Assembly: GCA_002633025.1 (NCBI GenBank)
Contig: NMRB01001178.1
Coordinates: 76,286-140,285 of the forward strand
Length of the DNA: 64,000 bases
Origin: Notospermus geniculatus
Lineage: Eukaryota; Nemertea; Pilidiophora; Heteronemertea; Lineidae
Direction of reading: 5' to 3'
Part shown: positions 10,759-21,419 of the stretch, piece by piece
Layout of the letters: the number at the start of each line of letters is the position of its first letter
How positions within the stretch are numbered: the stretch's first letter is position 1
Program-made: the position numbers and the translations under genes
Notes under the pieces: generated by a model
What the model saw: the letters and a program-made list of their open reading frames with translations, nothing else
The model's database searches: none
What the model was told of the DNA's origin: nothing

Positions 10759-11096
10759 AGGAAGCAGCTGCCCCTCCTCCAGAGCCAACTGGGCCTAAAA
10801 AACGTACGCCTATTATTTTAATGCATTTTGGGGAATGGCAAAAAGGGTAGGCTATTCTGCCTCCCCCTGCCAGAAAGGATTTTGCCCAAGAAGCTATATA
10901 CCGGTAAATACGCCCAGAAGCTAAAAACGTCTTTGCCCAACCTTATTTTTTTTAAATTTTAATTTTTTAAAATTTTGGCTCTTGGCTCTTTGGCTCTTGG
11001 CTCTCAGATTAGGGGGTCCCGATCTGAGTATCGAATCGTTCAAGCGATTTGTAACTGGAGCAGTGATAACTGATTCACTCTGTCACCCTAACTGAT
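10759..11096. other. Unassigned sequence beside the gap
   Basis: This contains a short tandem of GGCTCTT (about 10977-11005) and an A/T-rich block. It does not read as BEL/Pao pol in any frame I examined, so it may be a nested insertion or a misjoin at the gap. Confidence 0.4.
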
Positions 11097-11099
11097 TCA

Positions 11100-11836
11100 C
11101 CACTTGTCGTGTGTACGTTGAAAGACACTCTGTCGCATGTCCTCGTTTCTGTTGGTTTCCCACCGGAAATTTCCAGACTGACCGATTCTTTTCCTACAAT
11201 GGGTAGGTAGATTCAGCTTTCTGACCACCTCTTGAGTCACGAAGCTGCGAGTGGCACCACCATCAAACAAAAGTGTACAGGTTTCCGAGTTGTTCCCTGT
11301 TATTGGAAAGATCTCAGCAACTGCGGTCATAAGCAACACCGGGGAACTTTTTGCCGACACGGACTTTGGACTACTAAACCGCATTCGCATTCTGTTGGTT
11401 TCCCACCGAAAATTTCCAGACTGACCGATTCTTTTCCTACAATGGGTAGATTCAGCTTTCTGACCACCTCTTGAGTCACGAAGCTGCGAGTGGTACCACC
11501 ATCAAACAAAAGCGTACATGTTTCCGAGTTGTTCCCTGTTATTGGAAAGATCTCAGCAACTGCGGTCATAAGCAACACCGGGGAACTTTCTGCCGACACG
11601 GACTTGGCATGAACCTTCTGATCTTCAGGGGATGAGCCTTCTGTAGCTGGCGTATCCTTCTGAGTATTCTGAGTCGAACTCTTTTTAGGCTGCTTAGCTT
11701 TCTGAGTTCCTCCGTTTGAATTGGAGCTCACGTTAGATCTGCAGAGGGACGTATGATGTCGCTTCCTACAAATCCTACACGTGCGAGTTGACGGACAGTT
11801 TTTTATGTGGTGCGGTTTTAAGCAGTTGTAACACAA
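11100..11836 (-). pseudogene. BEL/Pao zinc knuckles and aspartic protease, tandemly duplicated
   Basis: From 11836 downward the frame gives two zinc-knuckle-like motifs (CYNCLKPHHIKNCP, CRICRKRHHTSLC), a Ser/Thr/Lys linker, then a retropepsin-like segment TCTLLFDGGTTRSFVTQEVV in which DGG stands at the usual DTG/DSG catalytic site. The protease part (about 11390-11608) is repeated almost exactly at about 11147-11368, a spacing of 243 bp. The second copy carries an extra GTAG near 11206 that shifts the frame. The product would be the nucleocapsid end of gag plus protease, upstream of the RT in the gap. The duplication beside an assembly gap could be allelic sequence laid in tandem. Confidence 0.8.
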
Positions 11837-12020
11837 GCGTTGTTGCCGAACTAGTCCAGGAAAAGTATTATTTGAGCTAGAACAAATTGCAACAGAATTT
11901 CTTTATGCTTTATATGGTTTAGTATACCCCTCCAAACATCTCATAAAAAGTCCCTTCAAATCCGACTCCCCGAAGTGCCCATAATTGGTATTTATTTGAG
12001 ATCCTTCATTAACTCCTATT
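11837..12020. other. Non-BEL sequence interrupting gag
   Basis: This block of about 184 bp separates the capsid and zinc-knuckle parts of gag, keeps neither frame, and ends at an ambiguous base. It may be an insertion or an assembly join. Confidence 0.4.
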
Positions 12021-12021
12021 N

Positions 12022-12350
12022 ACGTTCGACCTGTCTCTTGAAGGCCTCCAGGAATTTATCTAAGTTGTAGCGTTTTCCCCTGTCAATGTCAGCAACGTGG
12101 CCTCGAATCTTATTAGGCAATTTATCCTCGATGATGGGCACTATTATTAAAGCGGCTGAATTAACCTCCACTTTCAGATTTGCTAAACTTCGGAGATCCG
12201 TCAGAACGTTATTGTAACACGACCGCAAACCTGCACCGGTTACCTCTGGACGAGTCATAGGCCTATGTACCAACCTAGTTTTCCGAAAGTGTGTCCTTGA
12301 GCGTCTTATAGTTCGCAGCTGACGGTATTAAGTCCCGGACGGTATCGAGT
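12022..12350 (-). pseudogene. BEL/Pao gag fragment
   Basis: The minus strand reads GLLDGVALDTVRDLIPSAAN and onward through NYKTLKDTLSEN, then after a TAG near 12282 a frame with LRSLANLKVEVNSAALIIVP and LPNKIRGHVADI. This is the capsid-like part of BEL/Pao gag, in which a YL..LL.G.A motif is followed by AANY. The upstream codons (VQCYLYG) are found beyond a MITE: removing 12378-12892 and one target copy joins them in frame. Unrelated sequence and an ambiguous base at 12021 separate this from the zinc knuckles, so gag is also broken there. Confidence 0.75.
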
Positions 12351-12377
12351 GCAACCCCATCCAACAAGCCGTATAAG

Positions 12378-12892
12378 CAAGAATATATAAGTACCAAGAA
12401 TGTACAACTCAAAATATGTGCCAAAAGTGAGTTTACTAATTTGCCTTTGGTGAACCTGTAACTGAAGGGATCTTAATTTGTGAAGGATTATTGTGTAGAG
12501 AAGATCATTACGAACAAAATGACACCTCCCGCAGTTATGTGCACTCAGAAATAACCGAGCTACAGAGTAGTTTTGAATGGACCATATTTTCGACAAATTG
12601 ATATCGTACTTGATCTCAGGGTCGGGCACTCTGACCTAAACAACAAATCCATGGTTTCACCAAAATCAAAAAAAAAATTGTACGCCAGTAATATGTCTGT
12701 AGCTTTACATAAGAATATTGCCGATATTCTGAATAATACATTTCAGTCAACAATCGTTAAATCTAAACATTGGTTATTTAATTGGAAGGCCTATAATTAC
12801 CGTACGCCCTCTATTATCAGAAAAAGTCACCTAATGCCCATCCGTTTGATTGATTACTAAGTTGTACATTCTTGGTACTTATATATTCTTGG
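12378..12892. mobile_element. MITE of 515 bp inserted in BEL/Pao gag
   Basis: The terminal inverted repeats are about 33 bp, starting CAAGAATATATAAGTACC and ending with its complement. The word TATAAG flanks both sides (12372-12377 and 12893-12898), a candidate target duplication. Deleting the element and one TATAAG copy rejoins the gag frame (VQCYLYG to LLDGVAL), which supports these borders. It has no coding capacity. Confidence 0.85.
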
Positions 12893-12910
12893 TATAAGTA
12901 GCATTGCACA

Positions 12911-13384
12911 CCCAAAATTAAAATGGCCCTATATTTGTTCAGTTTCATGCTGATATGATGGTATGAAATGTAAATATGTCATAGCTTTTGTTAACTAGCT
13001 CTAGAATAGTCAACTTCTCATCGGAAACCATTGATATCGCTCCGATGTCCTTCTCTTGTATGTGGTTTATATGGATGATCACACCATTTGTCCTTATGCC
13101 TGTTATTATGATTCAATGACATTGATTTCCAAAAGTCGATCATTAGGGAGAATGAAAAAAAACGTTTCATTTAAGTTAGGGGACAGGAAATTCCTGTCCC
13201 TTGGATAAAAAAAAAACATGTATAAATTTTGGGCAAAAGTAAAAGACGTTTTCCACATAATTACTGGATGCAAAGGAAGCAGAATTTTATTTCTAACCAC
13301 CATTAGGACATACGATATGCAAAGTTCACAATTATCTGCAGTGAAGAGAAATTAATTAACAGAAACAGAAATGCATGAATCGAC
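12911..13384. other. Gene-free spacer
   Basis: No supported coding sequence. The gag homology ends near 12910. The segment includes a GGACAGGAAATTCCTGTCC palindrome (13180-13200). Confidence 0.4.
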
Positions 13385-13475
13385 AACGGGATTCGAACCT
13401 GGGACCTGTATAACGCTATCTGAAAGAAGAACAAACTGATTAGTGACTGCGCCCACCGCGGCGAGCTGGCAGTCG
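13385..13475 (-). repeat. tRNA-derived SINE head
   Basis: On the minus strand the polymerase III B box GGTTCGAATCCC (13388-13400 region) follows about 55 bp after an A-box-like GGTGGGCGCAGT. Together with the CCGCGG-type start this resembles a degenerate tRNA. It does not fold as a functional tRNA: the anticodon arm is expanded and irregular. A SINE promoter is the better reading. Confidence 0.55.
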
Positions 13476-13868
13476 GCCGATCTTTTCGTCCACTTGTACT
13501 TGAGTTCAATGTCATGATCACTTGCCCATAGCGTAGCGACTCACGCCTTGGGCTTACTGGATATAGCATAATCATAAAAAGCATAACATAATCGGGAGTA
13601 CTCATTATTTCCACGCCCACCATGACAGTGGCGCGGATACCTAGTTTCTTGTCGTTCCGCTAGGTGATTGGTTGGCAGAGTGACGCCAGCACCTCTTGAG
13701 TCTTACAATTCATCATGGCTGTGCCCATATTAGTTTGCCGCTTCGATGATTGAAATCGAGACAGAAGCCGAGAGTTTTTTAATTCATATGTGACAAGAGA
13801 TTCAGTGAAATGAAACATGCACNTCACCTGCGTGACTGTTGTAAAGACACTGTTTGTACTTGTCTTAC

Positions 13869-13927
13869 AATGTTCCTGGTACATCCAGTGACGGCCTACG
13901 GCCGTCACTGGATGTCCCAGGAACATT
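13869..13927. repeat. Near-perfect 59-bp hairpin
   Basis: The arms AATGTTCCTGGTACATCCAG and onward through TGACGG are mirrored across a 5-7 base centre (CCTACGG) with one mismatch. It lies exactly where the minus-strand transposase-like gene loses its homology, and part of that frame's C-terminus is translated from it. Confidence 0.8.
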
Positions 13928-15499
13928 CAATGACAGGGTACATTCATCTTCGTTACACCGGTTCTTCGCAAAATCCGTAATCTGCAACAACCACCCTTTA
14001 GGGAGGTTTTTCTTTATTGCAGAATACTGACTTTGTTGCCAGTGAGCAATGAATAGATGTTCGATGAACGTAGTATCCTGGGTTGGTTGAAGAATATCCC
14101 CGATGGCTTCCTCTAAGAGTTCGCAAACCTTGCCCCTCTTGGTCACCAGCGTTCGCCGCACCTTTCCATCATATTTAGAAACAGTCCTCCGCCAAGCATT
14201 CCATGTGACTGATGCCTCCATGTCTATGTCTGCATAAAATTCACGAATGGTTGCCTCAAAATCTTTGCACGTAGCACACTGGCCCATCACGCAGCTTCTT
14301 TCATGGAACCGGTTTGATCCCTTCGAGCAAAGCAGTAAATCTGTTATGTCCAGTTCACTGGAAAGCTGCATTTTTTGGCTGGATCTTTGAGGAAGGGTTT
14401 CAATGCCAATATACCATAACGAACATTTACACAGTAGACACACACACAGTACTCTCTGTACTTTTTGCACAAAAGGCGAACACAAGCTGGTCTCAAACTG
14501 GCAAACTTGGCATAACCAATCTTCTGCCCTGGGAACTGTATTCGAAATTTCTTCAGGGCAGCTTTGAGGGAAAGTTGCATCATGTATGTTGCTCCATGTT
14601 TCTTTGTAGCGAACCTTTTCATGGGAAGAATACGGCTAACATCTTCGCGTTTATAAAATTTCTGGACATCATGCTTCAGCTTCTCACTGTAAAATTTCTT
14701 TTTCTTTTTCGATGGACGCAATCTCACCTTTAGAGCTTTCTCTGTTAAGGTCTTGCTGGAGTACTTCACAAGGTTATGCGCAACCATCCGAACAGCATTC
14801 CGCCCAACTGAATTTTCTTTCAGTTCAAGAAAACAATCTCGTACCTGAGGTGACAGAAGTGAGGTCGGAGTGCATCCACGTTTGACGGGCCGACTTTCGA
14901 ATTCATCGAATGCTTTGCGTTTATTCGGTGAGCAGGTCTCTCTTAATGCATTCACCACGGTAGCATATTTCTTTGGGTCTTTAGGTATAGCCTTACGAGC
15001 TTCTGACACCCTATTCCACTTAGTTATTTTACAGGAAAAAACCGGTTCATCTTCACTCCCAGTCTTGCCTTTTGTCTTGATGCTGGGCCTGTTCCCTCGA
15101 CTTTCTCTTTTTCGTTCCCTGTCTTTCGCTCTGATAGCATTCTTCTTCTGCCAGCTAAGTTTTTTTCGTTGATTCTGTTTTTTTGAGTACGCCACAACAC
15201 CCGTTTCGCAGCCACTGCCTGCCTGGTCGTTGACTTCAATTTTACAATAAGTTTCTTATCTGTGTCTGATTTATCATGGCTTTCCCGGTATTTCTGCTGC
15301 CGTTTCCTTGTATCTTCAAGAATTTTTTCATGTCGCACCACTGCTGACTTGGGGGGTCTCTTTTGCAGTCTACAGCTGTTTTTTTCAGTGCATCTCTACG
15401 TGCTTTTGACCTCTCTTTCTGCTGCTTCTTGTACTCTGCATACTTCTCTTGGTTTTCTTTCTGGACCCTCTGCCAGTATTCCGTAGTACGGGACACCAT
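13928..15499 (-). pseudogene. Transposase-like protein of an unnamed marine-invertebrate family, truncated
   Basis: Starting at the ATG at 15499 (MVSRTTEYWQRVQKENQ), four overlapping frames form one protein. A very basic coiled-coil-like N-terminus (KKQQKERSKARRDALKK, about 150 residues) leads to a middle region (LSPQVRDCFLELKENSVGRN), then RPACVRLLCKKYREYCVCVYC, a Cys cluster (CVMGQCATCKD), and finally an IKKNLPKGWLLQITDFAKN block. From memory, related predicted proteins in sea urchins, cnidarians and fish continue after this DF motif with the rest of an RNase H-like fold; here it stops at the hairpin. Frame shifts sit in a C6 run (15351-15356), the A-rich stretch 15160-15187 and an A6 run (14371-14376). 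All are homopolymers, so base-calling error is possible. The family assignment is from general pattern memory. Confidence 0.6.
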
Positions 15500-15724
15500 T
15501 TTGACATCGCTGATCTGAAAAGTTAAGGAGATAGGCCTATAGGGTCTAGATATGACGAAAAACCAGCGTTTTAAAGGGGAGTGGTGTCAACAATAGGAGG
15601 CAACAATGGCAAACTTTGCTTAAGGCCATGGAGGGGTATCAAAGACCTGAAAACTATGTCTGATCATCATTATCCGACTGTCGAATTCCTGTCCGAAAAT
15701 AGAATTCAATCCACAAATTTGGCA
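15500..15724. other. Upstream flank of the minus-strand transposase-like gene
   Basis: No gene is seen. It would hold the promoter of the gene ending at 13928 if that gene is active. Confidence 0.3.
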
Positions 15725-16412
15725 TGTACGTCCACAAAAACGTTCCTAACATACGATTCTCCGTCCCTTTATAACGTTCATAACCATGAAAACATATCAT
15801 CTATGTCCATTATAACGCTCTTAACAAATCATTTCTGTCCACCACATAACGTTCTGAACAAGAAATCGTCTGCAATTTCCACAGCAGACGCCATCGAAAA
15901 ATGGCCACGCTGCATTTTCAATGTCCGTGGATAGGAACTCACTTTTAACACAAAAAACAAGTTGAACGCTTTGAGGTTCATTTCCAGGTTGTCAAACATT
16001 AGGAACGTTATTTGTTTAAAACGTTATAAAGGTGGACGGCCAAAATACGGATGAATTATTTAATAATTTTTACAAAAGATGTGCAGCTCCTTCACGCTAA
16101 TGGAGTCATTTCCGGAAAAGATGATCTGCAAAGCAGTGTGGGAAGGATTCAGGGATGTGGGAAATGACCGAGAACCGTAAGGATATTAGGAACGTTACCA
16201 TGTGCGTGTAGACGGAAATACGTTCCTAACAATCATCAATGCTCATTGCTGATCCACGTGTCATACCTCTTTAAACATGTTAAATTTAAGATGACATCAT
16301 TGTCTTTTGGTCATGCACAAAAAATAAACAAACAGGGGATGTACCAAGGTTACCCAGCGGCGCTGTTATGAACGTCACGCTGGTGGACGGACGTCCCGTA
16401 ACGTTCCTAACT
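15725..16412. repeat. Cluster of ACGTTCCTAAC words in both orientations
   Basis: Exact or near copies occur at about 15739, 16005 (reverse), 16183 (reverse), 16213 and 16400, with looser ones (AACGTTCATAAC, AACGCTCTTAAC, AACGTTCTGAAC) at 15774, 15811 and 15850. Many are preceded by GTCC or GGAC. It looks like a subterminal repeat array of a DNA transposon, sites that a transposase would bind. The minus-strand gene beside it is the obvious candidate owner, but no paired end was found on its other side. Confidence 0.6.
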
Positions 16413-16879
16413 GGTATTTATAGTAGAATCTGTCAAGTGGGAGTTTGTCCGTCTTCAACCCTTATTTACCATTTTTTTTTATTTAGTAAAAATAACAGAA
16501 AACAAGAAGTCGATGCAAATATCTGTGATTTATTTAGCTTCCATCAGTCCTTTTTTACAATGTCATATAATTTGTGTTAACTTAGTACATAGCTATATTC
16601 CACAAAAACACACGGACACCATGTACAGTCAAGCAATGCCACTTTTCATGGAATGTGTACTGCCTCTTCACTATACAGTATAACGGAATGGAGCTGAGCA
16701 GGCAAATTTTCCCTGGACATACAAGCAATACTGGATTTGGATTACAAAATGCCTTTGTTTTGGATCCAAAAATGAAAAATGCTGCAGTGACTAAAATGAC
16801 AAAACTATGGTTCTATTCGATTCAAGAACAAATGTTCCTTCATGTAGCCATCCAATATCCAATAAAATCCTGACCGATT
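16413..16879. other. Gene-free spacer
   Basis: No supported exon. The minus-strand frame from the next gene stays open to 16791 but has a plausible donor at about 16879. Confidence 0.35.
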
Positions 16880-17706
16880 CAAAATTTTCAATCTGAATGT
16901 AGAGTTTTCCTTGCCCCATGTGTGTCCGGATCCTACTCCCTGTCATCTCATATCCAGCTGCAACCACCGCATGTGATAGACGTTTGGAATTGTACGTTAA
17001 AAACTTAAGCTGATTTGTCGTAACTTCAGCGGCTCCCTGACATGCCTGATAATTACTAAGAATATCCCTCAGGCGATTTCGGACGGCGACTTCGGTGTCA
17101 TCATCGGAAACATCGGTCACACTCTCCAGGATGACCTGAAAAGGTACGTTTTTAAAAAAAATTAAGTATAGTACATTTATACATGTAAAAGAGGATTCAA
17201 ACACGTTATTTGAGGACACCTTGACTTCAGGAGCTCTAAGCACTGTACCCAGCAGGCCTAAACATTCCCTCAAGTTAGAAACACCTTCCTTGGAAACTAA
17301 TTCGGGGATATCAATTCACAGCACCTGCAGGGTTCACATTTATGGGGAATTTCACCAATATTTAAACAATTTACCGTTTCAGGCATGTCAGGCAACTGTA
17401 CAATGAAATAACCAAAGGAAATTCACTTCTGTCACCATGATGGACCGTTCAACTTACCAAGTCACTACAGCACACACTGCCTGATAAAAACCACCTTGAT
17501 AGGTCGTCGTCTCGATGGTTTCTTCGTTTGGGATCTGGCAACTTTTCTCGACATATTTCCTCTAGTGTCAACTGCATATGGTGTTCTCACTCGGGGATTA
17601 AATGTCTCAATCTGTTTTGTATTCTGTGTCTGAAAGCATGCCGCAACGTTCGCTGCCAAATTGGTACCGGTGCCCGTACTTAAGAGTCTATTTGCAGAAC
17701 TGACAG
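16880..17706 (-). CDS. Putative two-exon gene, unknown product
   Basis: Exon A (17706-17497) follows a good acceptor (GAATTTTTTCAG) and encodes GTGTNLAANVAACFQTQNTK, then NPRVRTPYAVDTRGN and a basic end KKPSRRRPIK. A donor AAG|GTGGTT is in phase 0. Exon B starts at about 17134 after ACCTTTTCAG, also phase 0, giving VILESVTDVSDDDTEVAVRN, LSNYQACQGAAEVTT and RLSHAVVAAGYEMTGSRIRT, with a possible donor GAATCG|GTCAGG near 16879. Two open exons with matching phase support a real gene, partial at both ends. I do not recognise the family. The basic segment and dense repeat surroundings leave transposon origin possible. Confidence 0.4.
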
Positions 17707-17857
17707 CTGAAAAAATTCATACACTTGTGTGAGGGGAAAATGTTGGGCAATTTTCAAGTACGATACATATACAGTGTATTTGTTTATATGTACCGAATTT
17801 TTTTACCTCAATGCACTGCTGGTACCAGTTAGTGCATAGGGGTGACAGATTTTGTCT

Positions 17858-18638
17858 TAAAGGGACTGTTCATTTTCGTCAATTGAGGAATCTGAGTTGT
17901 GATCCTTGAGAAAATTCAGAAAGCTATGAAGCTGCAAACTGCAGTGATACGGCAAAACGAATAATCCCTGCAATTTGCATGGGGTGTTCGAAAAACATGG
18001 ACTATGGATCAATGGACTCTGGACTACTGGACTGTGGAAACCATGGACTGAACAGTCATAAATACCTCATTGACATGCGCCGCCTGAAATGGAAACCTCT
18101 TCTCCGACAGGAAATTAGGAGCTGAGTCTTGAGTGATTGAGAAGCTGTCATCGTTTACATGTAGCTAGCCAACTTCGAATTTTCATATAACAATGTCTTT
18201 GTCTTCTCTGTTTGATTCACAAGGCTTCAGCAGCCTAGAATGATCATGTTGAGCCGAATATCGGTGTGCATGGAGAGTAGAGTAGCCTAGTTTTTCGCCG
18301 TCTCTTTCCGAGCAAATTAAAGGGATTATTTTTTTATCAATCAGTAATGAAAATTCAGTAGCCTATTATGCATGCACAAGACCGGTGTGTTATTCGCGAT
18401 GACGTCTTCGTACACAACCATGAAAACAGAGGCAGGCGGCGCATGTCAGTGAGGTATTTATGACGGGTCAGTCCATGGTTTCCACAGTCCAGTAGTCCAG
18501 AGTCCATTGATCCATAGTCCATGTTTTTCGAACACCCATTTGCATGTGCATAGCTTTTTTGTTTTCTGCTTTCCCAACATGTGCCCAAGGATCACAACTC
18601 AGACTCCCAAACTGACGAAAAACGAAGAGCCCCCTTTG
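17858..18638. mobile_element. Long-arm foldback element, about 780 bp
   Basis: The left arm (17858 to about 18090) and right arm (about 18432-18638) are reverse complements over about 200 bp with indels, including GAGTTGTGATCCTTG near the ends and CATGGACTATGGATCAATGG in the interior part of the arm. About 340 bp of unpaired sequence lies between. The outer end reads TTAAAGGGACTGTTC. No coding sequence is present. Confidence 0.85.
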
Positions 18639-19487
18639 ACTTTTTGCTTGTGCACCACTTTTTGGGTGTGCACATCTTTGAAAACTCTCTACCCATGAGC
18701 TGTTACAGTACTCTGTCTCATGGCTCGGACACACCACTCAACAGCTCATGATGGAGAGAAGCACCTCCCCAGGACACACAGATAAGTGGCCAACTGTACA
18801 AAATAGAAGTGTTGAGTACGTGTAAATAGACAACCTCCCATTACAGTAACCATGATACCATTGTAAAGCAAAAAAGCATGAGGGATTCACATACCATGTG
18901 GCACAGCCACAGCCCACAAGTACATACAGGGTAGGCCAAGGCCTAGGCCTTTCACTCAAAGTTAGCCTTGGCTTGGTCTCACCCTTGGCCTTGGCGTGAC
19001 CAGTCAGCCAATGTGAGTGGGGCAAACAAACACATTCCATGAAGAAATGGGGCGAGGGAAGGTGTTAGCTACATGTCCCCTAGCTACATCATGTAGGCTT
19101 AGCTAATATGATGGAACATCATAGGCCTAGGCCCTAGCCTACCAGCCATGTCAGCAGTACCTCGGTAGGCCTTTTTAAGCCTCCCTGCTAGGGCCTAGGC
19201 CTATGGTATAGAATATATCATATTATAGGCCTATCATTCACAGTGACTCATGAGCCTAGCTAAGCTAGGCCCTACAATACATGGGCCTACATAGCCTAGG
19301 CCTACCGGTAGGCCTAGGCCCCTGACATGAATGGACACTGTGCAAAACGAGCTCCCGGGTGTAGGCCTAGCTAGGCCTAAACAAACCCACTTTGTACAGC
19401 ACCCTTGTTAGTCATTAGTGCATTAGGACTATGTCACATGTACACAACCTCGGGTTTGTTTACACCCGGAACGCCGTTTCGCACGGT
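18639..19487. repeat. TAGGCCTA-dense stretch
   Basis: Palindromic GGCCTAGGCCTA words recur many times between about 18925 and 19380. No gene is recognised. The same word recurs at 6040, 20310, 55900-56040 and 58300-58670, so it is a genome-wide simple word, not a local element. Confidence 0.6.
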
Positions 19488-20151
19488 GTCCATACCAACT
19501 CGGCCCTTTGCCAACTCGGCCCATGACCAACTCGGCCCTAGCTATGACCAACTCGGCCCTAGCTATGACCAACTCGGCCCTTGCTGTGAAACCAACTTTT
19601 CATAGTGAAAATTGGCTGTGAGGTTTGATATTGTTGCTTATGAATCCGTAGAGCCCACTTAGGCATAACTTGGGACAATAATATTTTTTGAAAAATAAAA
19701 TGCATCAATGCAGTCTCAGTCCACAAATCACTGATGTTTTTTCTCCTTGGGTGTCTGCTCACAGAAAGTCAATCTTCTCGCTTCACAAAATTATGTCATT
19801 CTTTTACTAATACATGTATATTGAAGATAATACTCATGTACATGATGTTTGTATCCTATTCATTTAAAAGTCCTCAGATATCAAAATGTGATTGGTAATT
19901 AAGAAGTTACTGGCATAAAATAGGCCTACTCAGACCTTGAGCATGTTTCAGTTTCTCCTTTTTCTTCATGAAAGACCTTCAACATGGGGCAAAATTCCAC
20001 TTCAAATAAAGTTTAATCATAGTGAATAATAATAAAATATTTTCTAAGCATAATGCTCCAAAAAATGTAAAAGGGCCGAGTTGGTTGTAGCTAGGGCCGA
20101 GTTGGTCAGAGGATATGGGCCGAGTTGGCTTAGGGCCGAGTTGGACATACA
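19488..20151. mobile_element. MITE with clustered CCAACTCGGCCC subterminal repeats
   Basis: Five forward copies of CCAACTCGGCCC lie at 19496-19580 and four reverse copies (GGGCCGAGTTGG) at 20073-20142. They bracket about 490 bp of A/T-rich sequence with no gene. The outer ends are similar: TGTCCATACCAACTCGGCCC on the left and its near complement on the right. Confidence 0.8.
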
Positions 20152-21419
20152 CCTCCATGACCATACCCTACATGTATGTATGGTCGAGTGACCAGTCACA
20201 GTTTTCGTGGTACTCCCGTTTTTTTCCCGTTTATTCACGTGCGCGCCTGCGAGACATAAACATTTTCACCCAGATCAGGGACTAGGCCTATCTTTGGACG
20301 GTATGGATTTAGGCCTAGGCCTAGGCCTATTTCGAAATGGGCCGAAAAAGGTGGGTTAATTGAAGGAAAAAAACACGAATATAATCGTAATTAAAAAATT
20401 CTTAGTAGGCACTTGCACATAATTTTCAACCCTTCTAAACTGTCTTAAAACTATCAGAAATGGATAGAGGGTGGAAAAACAAAAAAAATGACACCTCATT
20501 TTTGAAAATCGGTTGGGTAGGTCCCGAGATACCGCATTTTAGAGGAAATAATTACGCGCCAAGGAAGACAAGGGAAAATACATTACTCATTACCCAAAAA
20601 CTGTGATTTTGAATTGATTTTACAGGTTAAAGCGATGTACGCGGGCTCTGCAGTAACTGCACATCGATAGTTCCTATATTTCCCGCACGGTGGCAGCACT
20701 ACATTTTATGAATGAAATTCCAAGCGAACCACCTTATTATAATACTACGGAATTTACTATGACCAATCAGTAGCGAGGATCGTGACCATGGTGACATGAT
20801 TGACAGTGTCACTCAGTGTGAGTGATGCCGACGGAGACGACTCTGAGTCATCCGCAAAACATGCAAAGGATGGTGTTGGCCGGGGTTCAACGACGTTCAG
20901 GAGGTACACTGCTAAGTCCTCATTAGTGCTACAACAACTTTCTGTCTTCACACGCCGCCATCTGACTAAACTTGCAGCAGTGAGGCGAATTCTCTGGTCA
21001 GTCTTCCTCACACTTCGGATTTTTCAGCGCCATGTTTGTTGTCAGTCTGTCGATCTCGTTCTCGGAAATACCCCGTGAGATTTTGAAATTATTCCGGCAG
21101 TAAACACTAATGTCGCCCAAATTCATTGAAATAATATTAATAAAAGATTTTTCATGAACGTTTTATTGTATAAAACGTCGACGATACCGTAGTTTGATGG
21201 CTCAAAGATGCTAGAAATCACACGAGATCAGTTTCAAGAATCCCGCCAGCTATGAATGAAATTGGGGAGCTATCGCGGGTCGCGATAGTTGAACGAGATT
21301 TCATTTTCAACCCTCGCGAGTACATCGCTTTAACGGTGTCATGCATCCACTTTATAGGCTTCATAGTGATTCCATACTGCGAGGATAAGGTCAGGATATG
21401 AATGAAAAGTAACAGCAAT

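Noticed and set aside
10027-10798. Open frames spanning the N gap on several strands
   Set aside because: They exist only because N codons are counted as open.
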